A stretch of DNA of 64,000 nt from Blautia sp900556555 (GCA_964250615.1 CAXUGM010000001.1), one strand, 5' to 3'. Shown: positions 16,995 through 26,663, counted from the first letter of the stretch. The notes: generated by a model from the sequence alone, not told the origin. Program-made: numbers and translations.

Positions 16995-18209
16995 ATGACT
17001 TATAGAGAGAAGTTAAAAGAATATCAGGAAGGAAATCTTTCCGAAGAGGAGACAAAGAAAGTAGAAGAAGAGATTGAAAAATACCAGGCGATTAGTGACT
17101 ATTTATTTGAATCAGAAGAAATCCCGGAACTTCAGGATTTACTAGCAGAAAACCAGCATGAAGAGCAGGACTTTGTAATGCTTGTGAATCAGTCCATTAA
17201 GAAAGCATTTCGAAAACTTGGCTGCATTATTTTAGCGGTTGCTCTGGCAGTTCTGTTGTTTCTTCAGTTTCTTCTGCCTCATCTGGTATCTACTTTTTAC
17301 TATGATCCAGGAAAGAAAAATGGAGAATATAATAATCAGATGAGCCTGGATATGGCGGTATTTTCTGAATTGTTCCTGCCCGGAAAGAGGAGAGAAAAAG
17401 TAAGTGTAGTGGATAGAGGATATGGAAATTATGAGATTAATATTATGCAACATGCAAGCTATAATGGTTCCTTTACCAATACTGCAGGTGAGATCAAAAA
17501 GGGAAAAATCCGTTTTTATGATGACAGTGCCATCAGACGTCCAACAGGAAACGCATTTGCATGGAGTGGTGCACCGGGAGATGGAAGCAAGCCTCTTGAT
17601 GAGATCCTTACGGATGGAACAGATGTGCAATGTGCAGCAGGAACGCCTGAGGATGCAAAAGAAACCCTGGAAAATCTTGTGCCAGGAGAAAAATATATTG
17701 GATATGTGTCTTTGAATCACATCATGGACTATGAAACATTTATGGCTTATCTGGAGAAACAGGAGGATTTGGGCGGCATCTGGTGTGCCGTAGATACAGG
17801 ACAATATGAGGAAGATCATTTTTTTGCAGGAAATATTGGATTCACCTGTGATCTGGAATTTTCTTCTGACTTGGAATGGGATGAGGAAACCTATCCAGAA
17901 TTGATTCTATGGAATCCTAAGGTGGTGGAAGAACGAGGGGAAGATGAGCTGCAGGAGAAGATGAAGACAGAGGAGTTTATGAAGACTCATGTTTGCAGTA
18001 TGATGAATTATATGGCAGATCAGACACAGTTTTATGAGATGATGGGAGGAGGATCTTTTACCAGGCTCGGACTTAAAAATGCGGTAGAACACATCCAAAA
18101 AGAAGGTATCCGCATCTATGGATATGCGGCAGTTATGAACAAGGACAAGGCACTGGAATTAAACAGTCAGGAAGAAGTTTACGAGATTTATGTGGAAAAT
18201 TTGAGATGA
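16995..18209 (+). CDS. Anti-sigma-factor-like membrane protein (Sigma_reg N/C type)
   Basis: A 404-residue single-pass membrane protein. A cytoplasmic, Glu/Lys-rich N-terminus of about 75 residues (EGNLSEEETKKVEEEIEKYQAI resembles the start of anti-sigma regulators) precedes one transmembrane helix at about 76-95. A long extracytoplasmic domain ends with LGLKNAVEHIQKEGIRIYGYAA, which resembles the sigma-factor-regulator C-terminal domain. Such proteins normally sit directly after an ECF sigma gene; none is adjacent here. It is followed by a terminator and then the Bce-type module. The identification is from overall architecture, so moderate. Confidence 0.6.
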   Translation: MTYREKLKEYQEGNLSEEETKKVEEEIEKYQAISDYLFESEEIPELQDLLAENQHEEQDFVMLVNQSIKKAFRKLGCIILAVALAVLLFLQFLLPHLVSTFYYDPGKKNGEYNNQMSLDMAVFSELFLPGKRREKVSVVDRGYGNYEINIMQHASYNGSFTNTAGEIKKGKIRFYDDSAIRRPTGNAFAWSGAPGDGSKPLDEILTDGTDVQCAAGTPEDAKETLENLVPGEKYIGYVSLNHIMDYETFMAYLEKQEDLGGIWCAVDTGQYEEDHFFAGNIGFTCDLEFSSDLEWDEETYPELILWNPKVVEERGEDELQEKMKTEEFMKTHVCSMMNYMADQTQFYEMMGGGSFTRLGLKNAVEHIQKEGIRIYGYAAVMNKDKALELNSQEEVYEIYVENLR

Positions 18210-18217
18210 GAACAGGG

Positions 18218-18274
18218 AAGCCGGAGAGAAACCTTACAGCATCTGTAAGTGTTATTTTCTCTGGCTTTCTTTTA
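18218..18274 (+). terminator. Terminator after the anti-sigma-like gene
   Basis: AAGCCGGAGAGAAA near 18218 pairs with TTTCTCTGGCTTT near 18257-18269, with inner CTTACAG/CTGTAAG, followed by CTTTTATA. It separates this gene from the Bce-type operon. Confidence 0.75.
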
Positions 18275-18314
18275 TAATAAAAGCAGATAAAAAGTAATAG
18301 AAGGGAGTACATAG

Positions 18315-19091
18315 ATGCAGGAAAAAATATTGGATGTGCAGTCACTGAAAAAAATATACGGAAAAAATGAGGGAGCTACCATGGCTTTAAATGGCCTTTC
18401 TTTTCAGGTGCTGGAGGGAGAATTCCTCGGAATTATGGGCAGCAGCGGTTCAGGAAAAACGACGCTGCTGAATTGTATCGCAACAATGACACGGCCTACA
18501 GAAGGAAGAATTTTGCTGGGAAAAGAAGACATCAGCGAATTGAAAGGCAGCAGGCTGGCAAAGTTCAGAGGCTTCCGGGTGGGGTATTTGTTCCAGAATT
18601 TTGAACTGTTAGAACACATGACAGGGGAAGAGAATATTCTGCTTCCCACGGCAATTCATAAACAGAATCAGAAAGAAGTAGAGAAGAGATTAAAGGATCT
18701 GGCAGATTATCTGGAGATTAAGGAAGTGCTTCATAAATTTCCTTCTCAGATGTCAGGAGGGCAGAAACAAAGGGTGGCAGCGGCAAGAGCACTGATTGTC
18801 CAGCCGGAGATTCTTCTGGCAGACGAGCCTACAGGAGCATTAGACAGCAAAAATTCCAAGAATCTTATGGAAATGCTCAGGGGAATCCGGGAATATTATG
18901 GTACAACAATCATCATGGTAACCCACGATCCCAATGCCGCCAGCTTTTGCTCCCGGATTCTGTTTATACAGGATGGCATTTTATTCCATGAATTAAGGAG
19001 ACAGATTCCAAAGGAAAGCCAGAATGATTTCTATCTGCGTATTTTGGAAGTCATGGCTCAACTGGGAGGAGGAAGTGCCAATGTTTTATAG
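18315..19091 (+). CDS. BceA-type ABC transporter ATP-binding protein
   Basis: A 258-residue ATPase of the peptide-resistance (BceA/YxdL) class. Walker A is GSSGSGKTT, the Q-loop is LFQNFELLEHMTGEENI, the signature is MSGGQKQRVAAARAL, Walker B is ILLADEPTGALDS, and the switch His is in MVTHDPNAASF. It overlaps the permease gene by 11 bp and is the first gene of an ATPase-permease-regulator-kinase operon. By family knowledge such pumps protect from, and report on, cell-wall-active peptides; the specific inducer cannot be read from sequence. Confidence 0.92.
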   Translation: MQEKILDVQSLKKIYGKNEGATMALNGLSFQVLEGEFLGIMGSSGSGKTTLLNCIATMTRPTEGRILLGKEDISELKGSRLAKFRGFRVGYLFQNFELLEHMTGEENILLPTAIHKQNQKEVEKRLKDLADYLEIKEVLHKFPSQMSGGQKQRVAAARALIVQPEILLADEPTGALDSKNSKNLMEMLRGIREYYGTTIIMVTHDPNAASFCSRILFIQDGILFHELRRQIPKESQNDFYLRILEVMAQLGGGSANVL

Positions 19092-21165
19092 TCTGATCAA
19101 GCGAAATAGCAGGGCAAACAGAAAGGAAAACAGCATCTATTTTGTCTCCACAATTCTTGCTATTATTGCTTTCTATGTTATTCTTTCTCTGGAAAATATG
19201 GACGTGATCCGGTTTATCCGGGACATGGAAAGTGATGCAGTTCAGAAACTTCTGACTCTGGTTCCGGCCTTGTATGTGTTTTCTTTATTCGTGATTTTCT
19301 TTCTGGTATTTTTTACTTCCAGGTATCAGATTGAGCGGAGAAATCATGAACTGGGCATGTATCTTATGCTGGGTATGAAGCGAAGTAAACTGTTTTTTAT
19401 GCTGATTGCAGAGGATTTGATGAATACATTTTTAGCCCTGGTGATAGGGCTTCCTGTGTCAGTATTATTTTCGGAAATCATCAGTCTTACGGCAGCCAGA
19501 TTAGTGGGAATCGGTATTCTTGGCCATCGTTTCCGTATCTCTTTTGGAGGGATTTTATGGACAGTATGCGGATTACTGCTGGTAAAAATACTGACGCTGG
19601 TTCTTTTAAGCGGGCTTACTGTACACAAAGAGCCACAGGATTTAATGCAAAACAGCAGCGTTGGAAGAGAAAAAGAAAGAAGTACAGGAACTTCTATTCT
19701 GATTCTTTTTGCCGGAATCCTGTTGCTTGGGACTGCTTATATTCTGGCTTTATCCAGAAGAGGAATGTCTGCGATGAGCCTGAAAATTCTTCTGATTATA
19801 CTGCTTTGCGGTACTTCTGGAACCTTCTTGCTGTTAAAAGGTTTTTATCCTTTCTTTGAATGTCTGATGAAAAGACAAAAAAGAAAAACTGGTCTTGGGA
19901 TGTTTACTCTGCGTCAGCTTCAGGAGAGCGTTTTTCTAAAAAACGGCTCACTTACGGTGATATCACTTCTGGCTTTGATTTCTTTTTGCTGTCTGGCATT
20001 TGGAATCTCGGCTATGCTGACAGAGAAACCGGAGCATCTTATGGATTATACCTTTCAGGGAGAGAAAAAAGAAGTGAGGAAAATTTTAGATGAGACCGGA
20101 GTTATGAACAAATTTCAGGATTTTTATTCCATCCGTACTGCCTATCTGCCTACTGATGAAGAAGATGCCTGCACTTTTGAGTATGAAGAATTTATGCAGG
20201 CGTTAGAAAGGCAGGAAGATAGTGAAGGGAAAGAAATTATGCTTCATAATTTTGCAGAAGGAGGATATTTTTCCTTTCCTCATATTCTCAGTATTTCCGA
20301 TTACAATGAACTTCTCAAAGCAGCAGGAAAAGAGGAAATTTTTCTGAAAGACCATGAAATCTTATTCTATGCAAATAAAGCATTTACAGAAAATGGAACA
20401 AGAGAATTGCTGCAGAACATGCTTTCAGAGGGCATTCAGGTATCCATAAACGGACAGCCCTATACCATGAAAAAAGAAATGGCAGAATACCATATTGTCA
20501 CAGACCAGGTAGTTACGTTAGCTTTCGGTCTTGTTCTGCCAGATGCGTTGTTTGAAGAAATCATAGCAATCAAAAATACAGAAAGTACCTATTGGAATGC
20601 TGTGTTAAAAGAGGAGGTTTTTGCAAAAAACGGTCTGATTCAGGTCATTTCAGACATCAATGAAACCTTGAATCAAACGGCCTTTAAAAGTGTAGAAGGA
20701 CTGCACTATGAAAGCTATATACAGAACATTGGGCGGCATTTGTTCTATATAATTGCAGAAAGCTACACCACATTATATCTTGGAATTATTTTCCTGGTAA
20801 TTGCAAATACTGCTCTTGGCACACAGTACCTGATGTATCAGCAAAAAACAGGAAAACGCTATCAGACAGTTTCCGCTCTTGGTGGGAGCTATCAGGCAAT
20901 GAGAAAGTCCGGGAGAACACAAATCCGGTGGTATTTCCTGCTTCCTGTCCTGGTGGCGGCAGTGAGTTCTGTTTTTGGTTTGGTTTCCTTCACAGAAGGC
21001 TTGCTTTCCAGTTATTTTGCAATGCAGAAGACCAGGATTTTTCTGGTAGGAATCCTTGTGGTTTTGATGATTTGTGTGGTAGAATCTTTGTATATGATGG
21101 CAGTCATGCGTGTAAGTGACAGAAGCATCCGTGGTTTTATCAAACAGGTACGGGGCGACGAGTAA
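19081..21165 (+). CDS. BceB-type FtsX permease
   Basis: A 694-residue permease with the expected Bce topology: an N-terminal helix, three FtsX helices, further helices to about residue 330, a large extracytoplasmic domain (about 335-560, the usual sensor region) and three C-terminal helices. Upstream in-frame codons lie inside the ATPase gene; the ATG at 19081 follows GGAGGA with 9-base spacing and begins MFYSLIKRNSRANRKENSIYF, a typical BceB start. It would form a sensing complex with the kinase encoded two genes downstream. Confidence 0.9.
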   Translation: MFYSLIKRNSRANRKENSIYFVSTILAIIAFYVILSLENMDVIRFIRDMESDAVQKLLTLVPALYVFSLFVIFFLVFFTSRYQIERRNHELGMYLMLGMKRSKLFFMLIAEDLMNTFLALVIGLPVSVLFSEIISLTAARLVGIGILGHRFRISFGGILWTVCGLLLVKILTLVLLSGLTVHKEPQDLMQNSSVGREKERSTGTSILILFAGILLLGTAYILALSRRGMSAMSLKILLIILLCGTSGTFLLLKGFYPFFECLMKRQKRKTGLGMFTLRQLQESVFLKNGSLTVISLLALISFCCLAFGISAMLTEKPEHLMDYTFQGEKKEVRKILDETGVMNKFQDFYSIRTAYLPTDEEDACTFEYEEFMQALERQEDSEGKEIMLHNFAEGGYFSFPHILSISDYNELLKAAGKEEIFLKDHEILFYANKAFTENGTRELLQNMLSEGIQVSINGQPYTMKKEMAEYHIVTDQVVTLAFGLVLPDALFEEIIAIKNTESTYWNAVLKEEVFAKNGLIQVISDINETLNQTAFKSVEGLHYESYIQNIGRHLFYIIAESYTTLYLGIIFLVIANTALGTQYLMYQQKTGKRYQTVSALGGSYQAMRKSGRTQIRWYFLLPVLVAAVSSVFGLVSFTEGLLSSYFAMQKTRIFLVGILVVLMICVVESLYMMAVMRVSDRSIRGFIKQVRGDE

Positions 21166-21178
21166 AGAGGGCAGCAGA

Positions 21179-21886
21179 ATGCGGATTACGATTGTAGAAG
21201 ATGAAGAATTCATGAGAGAAGAGCTGGCTTTGATTCTGAAAAAAGCCGGATATGAGGTATGGGAAATCCGGGATTTCAGAAATACCTGTGAAGAAATTTT
21301 ACAAAGTCATCCGGATCTGCTGCTTCTGGATATTAATCTTCCGGGACAATCCGGATTCGAAATTTGTAAACAGATAAAAGAGAAGAGACGGTGTCCGATT
21401 CTGATGCTGACCTCCAGGTCACAGCTCCAGGATGAACTTCACGGATTGGAACTTGGAGCAGAAGAATATCTTACAAAACCTTTCCATAAAGAACGTCTTT
21501 TGGCAAGAATTCAAAATTTGCTCAGGAGGACAGAACCCTTTTATCAGAGATTTGAAAACCTGGAAGACGGTGGTGGTTTTTACCTGGATAAAAATACGTA
21601 CACACTGTTTTATAGGGAAAGATCTCTGGTATTGCCGGAGACAGAGGGAAAACTTCTGGAGCTGCTGATTCAGAAAAAAGGAGAACTGACATCCAGGCAA
21701 GAATTGTTCCGGCAGGTATGGGGAACAGAAGAATTTGTGAATGAAAACATTCTGCAGGTAAATATGACCAGGCTTCGGAAATCCCTGCGGGCTTTTGGAC
21801 TAGATGGCAGAATCCACACGGTGAGGGGGCATGGTTACTGCCTGGAAAGGGAAAAAAATGAAGAAAAAAACCAGAATAATCATTGA
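21179..21886 (+). CDS. BceR-like OmpR-family response regulator
   Basis: A 235-residue regulator. The receiver domain has the acidic pair Glu7-Asp8, phospho-acceptor Asp51 (LLLLDINLPG) and Lys in YLTKPF. The C-terminal winged helix (about 130-230) ends in VRGHGYCLE. The ATG at 21179 gives the standard receiver start MRITIVEDE; earlier codons overlap the permease gene. Its 3' end overlaps the kinase gene by 29 bp. It should bind the promoter of the upstream transporter genes; no clear operator was identified. Confidence 0.92.
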   Translation: MRITIVEDEEFMREELALILKKAGYEVWEIRDFRNTCEEILQSHPDLLLLDINLPGQSGFEICKQIKEKRRCPILMLTSRSQLQDELHGLELGAEEYLTKPFHKERLLARIQNLLRRTEPFYQRFENLEDGGGFYLDKNTYTLFYRERSLVLPETEGKLLELLIQKKGELTSRQELFRQVWGTEEFVNENILQVNMTRLRKSLRAFGLDGRIHTVRGHGYCLEREKNEEKNQNNH

Positions 21887-22886
21887 AACCTTCCGGGAAA
21901 ATAAATGGTTTCTATTGATTCTGATATGCCTGGAGCTGTTTTGTTTTCTTTCCATCTGGCTGATTGATAACCGGAAAGCAGAGGCGATAGCAGGAATGAT
22001 ATTCATGCTCACAGCAGTATTGCTGATGGTTTTTGGTTATGCTGCTGGCCGGAAGTTTCTGAAAAAACAGACGTATCTGGAACATTTGCTGGAACAGGAA
22101 GGGTGGCAGCGGGAGGCCATAGATGCCAATTTGCTTTCCTGGCAGGAACAATATCTGCTGGAAGAATTGGGACAACAGCTGAATGAGAAAGAAAAAAGGC
22201 AAAAACAACTGGAAACAGAGAAAAAACAGCAAGAAGAATATGTGGAAACCTGGGTGCATGAGATTAAAACGCCCATTGCCCTAGCAGCTTTGCTTCTGGA
22301 TAATCGCAAGGAAGAGATGAGCCGGGAAGTATATCAGAGAATGCGGTATGTAAACGTAAAACTGCAAGAATATGTGGAGCAGATTTTCTTTTATTCCAAG
22401 CTAAACTGTGAACATAAAGATTACATTTTCAGGCCGGTTTTCCTACAGGAATGTGTGGAACATGCAATAGAGGATTACCGGTATTTTCTGGAAGAAAAAC
22501 AGATTCACATAACCATGGATCTGGGAAATGCCCAGGTGCTTACGGATCAGAGAAGCCTGGAATTTATCCTTGCACAACTGCTGGCAAATGCCATTACTTA
22601 TCTGCCGGTAATGCAGGAGGAGAAAGAGATTTCCTTTGTGGTACAGCACAGAGAAAAAGAAGTGATTCTTCTGGTGAAGGATAATGGCATCGGTGTAAAA
22701 CCTTCTGATTTGCCCTTTGTTTTTGAAAAAGGGTTTTCAGGAGACAATCAGGAAGTGAATAAAAAGACCACAGGCATGGGGCTGTATCTGGTAAGAGAAT
22801 TGGCAAAAAGCCTGAATCTTGGCTGCCAGGCTCAGTCGGAATATGGGAAAGGTTTTGGTGTGGAACTGAGATTTCCTGTGGTATGA
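21858..22886 (+). CDS. BceS-like intramembrane-sensing histidine kinase
   Basis: A 342-residue kinase with two close N-terminal membrane helices (about 18-36 and 45-63) and almost no extracytoplasmic loop, the hallmark of intramembrane-sensing kinases that read the state of a BceAB transporter. A coiled linker follows, then the H-box VHEIKTPIA, the N-box region QLLANAITYLP, and the G-boxes DNGIGVKPSDLPFVFEKGF and TTGMGLYL. The start ATG 21858 lies inside the regulator gene. The order ATPase-permease-RR-HK supports one functional module. Confidence 0.9.
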   Translation: MKKKTRIIIETFRENKWFLLILICLELFCFLSIWLIDNRKAEAIAGMIFMLTAVLLMVFGYAAGRKFLKKQTYLEHLLEQEGWQREAIDANLLSWQEQYLLEELGQQLNEKEKRQKQLETEKKQQEEYVETWVHEIKTPIALAALLLDNRKEEMSREVYQRMRYVNVKLQEYVEQIFFYSKLNCEHKDYIFRPVFLQECVEHAIEDYRYFLEEKQIHITMDLGNAQVLTDQRSLEFILAQLLANAITYLPVMQEEKEISFVVQHREKEVILLVKDNGIGVKPSDLPFVFEKGFSGDNQEVNKKTTGMGLYLVRELAKSLNLGCQAQSEYGKGFGVELRFPVV

Positions 22887-22890
22887 AAAG

Positions 22891-22919
22891 AGAATGTGTC
22901 TTAGACATGTTCTTTTTTC
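22891..22919 (+). terminator. Terminator of the Bce-type operon
   Basis: AGAATGTGTC at 22891-22900 pairs with GACATGTTCT at 22904-22913 (two G-T pairs), followed by TTTTTT. Confidence 0.7.
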
Positions 22920-22948
22920 TTGTCAGAAGGTATCCGGCATATTACAAT
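22920..22948 (+). promoter_or_regulatory. Promoter for the histidine phosphatase operon
   Basis: TTGTCA at 22920-22925 and TACAAT at 22943-22948 with a 17-bp spacer, directly after the preceding terminator and 30 bases before the ATG. Confidence 0.65.
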
Positions 22949-22977
22949 AGACCTATCAGATTCAGGAGGAGTACAGT

Positions 22978-23709
22978 ATGAAATTATTGATTGTAAGACA
23001 TGGAGACCCGGATTATACCATAGATTCTCTCACGGAAAAGGGATGGAAAGAGGCAGAATGTTTATCTGAAAAATTTAAAAACCTGGAGGTAAAAGATTTC
23101 TATGTTTCACCCCTGGGAAGAGCGAAAGACACGGCATCCTGCACCTTGGAAAAGACGGGGAGAACTGCTATAGAAAAGGAATGGCTCCGGGAGTTTGCCC
23201 CAAGAATTTTACGGCCGGACAAGGGTGGGAAAAGAAGTATTTCCTGGGACTGGCTGCCCCAGGACTGGATGGTTCAGGAGGACTTTTTTCATTATGACCA
23301 GTGGTGGAAATCTCCTGTCTTTGAGGAAGCCGGAGTAAAACAGGAATATGACCAGGTGATTGAAAAGTTTGATGAATTGCTAAAAGAGCATGGTTATGTA
23401 AGAGAAGGAAAATATTACCGGGCAGAAAAATCCAATAATGATACCCTTGTTTTCTTTTGTCATTTTGGCCTTGGCTGTGTGCTTCTTAGTCATCTTTTGA
23501 ATATTTCCCCTATGGTTTTATGGCATGGCACCTGTGCAGCACCCACCTCTGTGACCACCGTGGTGACGGAAGAAAGGAGGAAGGGAATCGCCAGCTTCCG
23601 TATGTTATCCTTTGGAGATATTTCCCACTTATATGCAAAAGAAGAACCACCAGCTTTTGCTGCAAGATTCTGCGAAACTTACGAAAACAAAGAAGAAAGA
23701 CATGATTAG
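22978..23709 (+). CDS. Histidine phosphatase (phosphoglycerate-mutase-like) family protein
   Basis: A 243-residue cytosolic protein with the phospho-accepting motif LIVRHGDPD at residues 4-12 and the second-half histidine in FFCHFGLG, which define the branch-1 histidine phosphatase fold. The substrate is not predictable. GGAGGAG precedes the ATG. It is followed by the DUF3878-like gene after 11 bp and then recQ, so these are likely one transcript. It is not a classical glycolytic mutase: the usual substrate-loop signatures are absent. Confidence 0.85.
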   Translation: MKLLIVRHGDPDYTIDSLTEKGWKEAECLSEKFKNLEVKDFYVSPLGRAKDTASCTLEKTGRTAIEKEWLREFAPRILRPDKGGKRSISWDWLPQDWMVQEDFFHYDQWWKSPVFEEAGVKQEYDQVIEKFDELLKEHGYVREGKYYRAEKSNNDTLVFFCHFGLGCVLLSHLLNISPMVLWHGTCAAPTSVTTVVTEERRKGIASFRMLSFGDISHLYAKEEPPAFAARFCETYENKEERHD

Positions 23710-23720
23710 TGTGAGAGGAT

Positions 23721-24785
23721 ATGAAACACAAAGCGTTTGAAGAATTGGAACAATATTTGCCGGGATTGCAGACGGATATGCCAGAACTCTATCAAAAACT
23801 GGCGGAACTTATCAAATGCCAGGCATTGGAAGTGTGCATACACAGAGAAGAGAATGGGAACTGCCAGACCTGCATTCCCTATATGATGAATGACGCTCTG
23901 GAATGTTATCTGATCTTGGAAAACTGTAGAATAACAGGGACTTATTTGCCGGACTGCCAGGAGAAAACAGAAGCCTATCTTACAAGACATGAAGACTCTG
24001 TGGGACTGGTAGTGAAGCAGGGAGATGAGAATGTGTTTACCCTGTGGTTTGATGGAATCAGAGAAAGACTACAGTGTTATCCATATCATGAAATCGGACA
24101 TTTCTGGGTACAGGGCATGGAGCAGTGGAGGCGACTGGTCTATATCATCGGAACCATCTATGATAAGTATGAATACCTGGGAGAGCAGGTGTGTACAGAG
24201 AAAGAGATTGAGCTGCTGCCCTTAATGGAATTTGCACCTTTCCGTGCATGGTCACCTGTCAAAGAGACTCTGGATGACTGGTATGCAGATACCATGGAAG
24301 GGGTAGATACCATGAAAAAGATGGCTCATCTGGCAGGAGAAGAAGGTTTTGCCAGGCTGCTGGAACGGTATAAAAGGAATCCCACGGACAGACTAGAAAA
24401 GAGAATTGAAAAATTTCTGACGGGGAAAAAAGGAGCAAAGGTTTATCAGGTAATCCATCAAAAAGTGTGTGAGGCTTCCAGAGAGTATCCAAAAAGAGAT
24501 TATGGAAAAGACATGCATGACAGAATTTCCAGGACAAGAGAAGAGGTCACGGTGAACCTTCTGAAAAAGGGTTTTACTGGTACGTATCCTTATTTCCGGC
24601 GGGGAAAGATGCAGGTTGTGGCAGCAGAGGAACATCCTTTTACCATATTAGAGGCAGAGGACTTTGTTTTTGGAATTCAATTTATGGTTTCTGTGAGCAG
24701 ACAAGAAACAGATATCCCTAATTTCGGATTTTTCAGAGGAATCGGAAACAGAGGGTGGATTGAGAAAAAATTAGAAAATTTATAG
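23721..24785 (+). CDS. DUF3878-like protein with an HEXXH motif
   Basis: A 354-residue soluble protein that I match, with moderate confidence, to the uncharacterised DUF3878 family of Clostridia. The centre has an aromatic-rich block with HEIGHFWVQG (near residue 123) followed by a conserved-looking stretch around YIIGTIYDKYEYLGE. HEIGH fits the zincin HEXXH pattern and may mark a metal site, but no protease fold is otherwise recognisable. Cys residues near 50-55 (CQTC) are also present. It lies between the phosphatase and recQ with short gaps. Function unknown. Confidence 0.6.
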   Translation: MKHKAFEELEQYLPGLQTDMPELYQKLAELIKCQALEVCIHREENGNCQTCIPYMMNDALECYLILENCRITGTYLPDCQEKTEAYLTRHEDSVGLVVKQGDENVFTLWFDGIRERLQCYPYHEIGHFWVQGMEQWRRLVYIIGTIYDKYEYLGEQVCTEKEIELLPLMEFAPFRAWSPVKETLDDWYADTMEGVDTMKKMAHLAGEEGFARLLERYKRNPTDRLEKRIEKFLTGKKGAKVYQVIHQKVCEASREYPKRDYGKDMHDRISRTREEVTVNLLKKGFTGTYPYFRRGKMQVVAAEEHPFTILEAEDFVFGIQFMVSVSRQETDIPNFGFFRGIGNRGWIEKKLENL

Positions 24786-24803
24786 GAAAGGACAATAAAA
24801 AAG

Positions 24804-26654
24804 ATGGATAAATACGAAGTTCTAAAACAAACCTTTGGTTACACCAGCTTCCGTGAAGGTCAGGAGCGTTTGGTAGACAGCACCCTTTCGGGAAGAGATG
24901 TGCTTGGAATCATGCCTACGGGAGCCGGGAAATCCATCTGTTTTCAGGTTCCTGCCTTGATGTTTCCTGGGATTACGATAGTGATTTCTCCATTGATCTC
25001 ACTTATGAAAGATCAGGTTACAGCTTTAAATGCAGCAGGGATTCACGCTGCTTATATCAACAGTTCCCTTACAGAAGGGCAGTTTTATAAAGCCATGGAA
25101 TATGCCCGTAAGGGGCGTTACAAGATTATTTACGCTGCACCGGAGAGGCTTATGACAGAGTCTTTTCTGGCTCTTGCACAGGAAGTCCCCATCTCCATGG
25201 TTGCAGTAGATGAGGCTCATTGTATCTCCCAGTGGGGACAGGATTTCCGCCCCAGCTATTTAAAAATTGTAGATTTTATCCAGCAGCTTCCAGTGCGGCC
25301 TGTTCTGGCTGCCTATACAGCAACTGCAACGAAAGCAGTAAAAGAAGATATTTTGTGTATTTTAGGATTGCAAAATCCAGATGTACTGGTGACAGGATAT
25401 GACCGGAAGAATCTGTATTTTGCAGTAGAGAAGCCGAAAAATAAGAAGGATGATCTGTTGGAATATCTGAGAAAAAATTCAGAGAAAAGCGGCATTATTT
25501 ATTGCAACACCAGGAAAAACGTGGAGGAGGTTCATCATCATCTGGTGCAGGCAGGCTATCCGGCAGTGCGGTATCATGCAGGGCTTTTGGAGGAAGAGAA
25601 AAAGCAAAACCAGGAGGATTTTATTTACGATGTAATGCCCATTATGGTGGCAACCAATGCTTTTGGTATGGGAATAGACAAGTCCAATGTGCGGTTTGTG
25701 ATTCATTATAATATGCCAAAAGACCTGGAAAGTTATTATCAGGAAGCAGGGAGAGCAGGGCGTGACGGGGAGCCTGGGGAATGCATTCTTTATTACGCAG
25801 GGCAGGATGTAAAAACAAATGAGTTTCTTATTGAACAGCAAATGGAAAACCAGGAACTGGAGCGTGAGGAACAGGAATTGATAAGGGAACGGAACTATGA
25901 ACGGCTGCGGAAAATGACGTTTTACTGTTTTACCAGCGAATGTCTCAGAGATTATATTCTCCGGTATTTTGGAGAATATGGAGGAACTTATTGTGGGAAT
26001 TGCAGGAACTGTCTCACAGAATTCCAGGATGTGGATGTGACAGCAGAGGCAAAAGGAATCTTAAATCTGGTGGTTTCCAGCGGGCAGAGATACGGTGTTC
26101 AGGCTGTAGTAGATGCAGTACACGGGTCAGACAGTGCAAAAGTACGGCAATTTGGGCTTTCGGAAAATCCCTATTACGGAGTGCTGAAAGATAGAACCAT
26201 TGTGCGTCTCCGCCAGATTCTCAATGACCTGCTGGTGAAGGATTATCTGTGTCTCACACCGGGAGATTATCCGGTGTTGAAGCTGAGGGAGAAGGGCAGA
26301 CAATTTCTCCGGGAAAAGGACAGCCCACAGATATTTTTGAAATTGCCAAAAGAGCAGGAAAAAACAGAAACCAAGCAAAAAGCCCAGAAAAAACGGGCAG
26401 TGGAGGATGTGAAATATCCAGAATTATTTGAAATTCTCCGCCAGCACAGGTACCAGTTAGCACAGAAAGCCCATATTCCACCGTATATTATTTTTTCAGA
26501 TAAGACATTGCGGGAAATGAGTACGTATTTGCCAGTGAACAGGGAGGAAATGCTGGCAATCAACGGTGTGGGAAACAGTAAGTATGAGAAATACGGAAAA
26601 GCCTTTGAAAATCTGATTCAAGACTTTATCCGCAATCAGAACATAAAGAACTAG
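24804..26654 (+). CDS. recQ: ATP-dependent DNA helicase RecQ
   Basis: A 616-residue superfamily-2 3'-5' helicase for recombination and fork repair. Visible are motif 0 (FGYTSFREGQERLVD), Walker A MPTGAGKSICFQVP, VDEAHCISQWGQDFRPSY (DEAH motif), motif VI QEAGRAGRDG, the RQC zinc-binding Cys cluster (CLRDY..CGNCRNC), a winged helix, and a C-terminal HRDC domain (about 535-610). Length and domain order match standard RecQ. It is read in line with the phosphatase and DUF3878-like genes, and the MATE gene follows 10 bp later. Confidence 0.96.
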   Translation: MDKYEVLKQTFGYTSFREGQERLVDSTLSGRDVLGIMPTGAGKSICFQVPALMFPGITIVISPLISLMKDQVTALNAAGIHAAYINSSLTEGQFYKAMEYARKGRYKIIYAAPERLMTESFLALAQEVPISMVAVDEAHCISQWGQDFRPSYLKIVDFIQQLPVRPVLAAYTATATKAVKEDILCILGLQNPDVLVTGYDRKNLYFAVEKPKNKKDDLLEYLRKNSEKSGIIYCNTRKNVEEVHHHLVQAGYPAVRYHAGLLEEEKKQNQEDFIYDVMPIMVATNAFGMGIDKSNVRFVIHYNMPKDLESYYQEAGRAGRDGEPGECILYYAGQDVKTNEFLIEQQMENQELEREEQELIRERNYERLRKMTFYCFTSECLRDYILRYFGEYGGTYCGNCRNCLTEFQDVDVTAEAKGILNLVVSSGQRYGVQAVVDAVHGSDSAKVRQFGLSENPYYGVLKDRTIVRLRQILNDLLVKDYLCLTPGDYPVLKLREKGRQFLREKDSPQIFLKLPKEQEKTETKQKAQKKRAVEDVKYPELFEILRQHRYQLAQKAHIPPYIIFSDKTLREMSTYLPVNREEMLAINGVGNSKYEKYGKAFENLIQDFIRNQNIKN

Positions 26655-26663
26655 AGGAAGAAC

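Noticed and set aside
16918..16998. 26-codon ORF as an ECF sigma remnant
   Set aside because: The peptide shows no sigma region 4 pattern and its start abuts the only RBS-like sequence; mentioned only as possible coupling.
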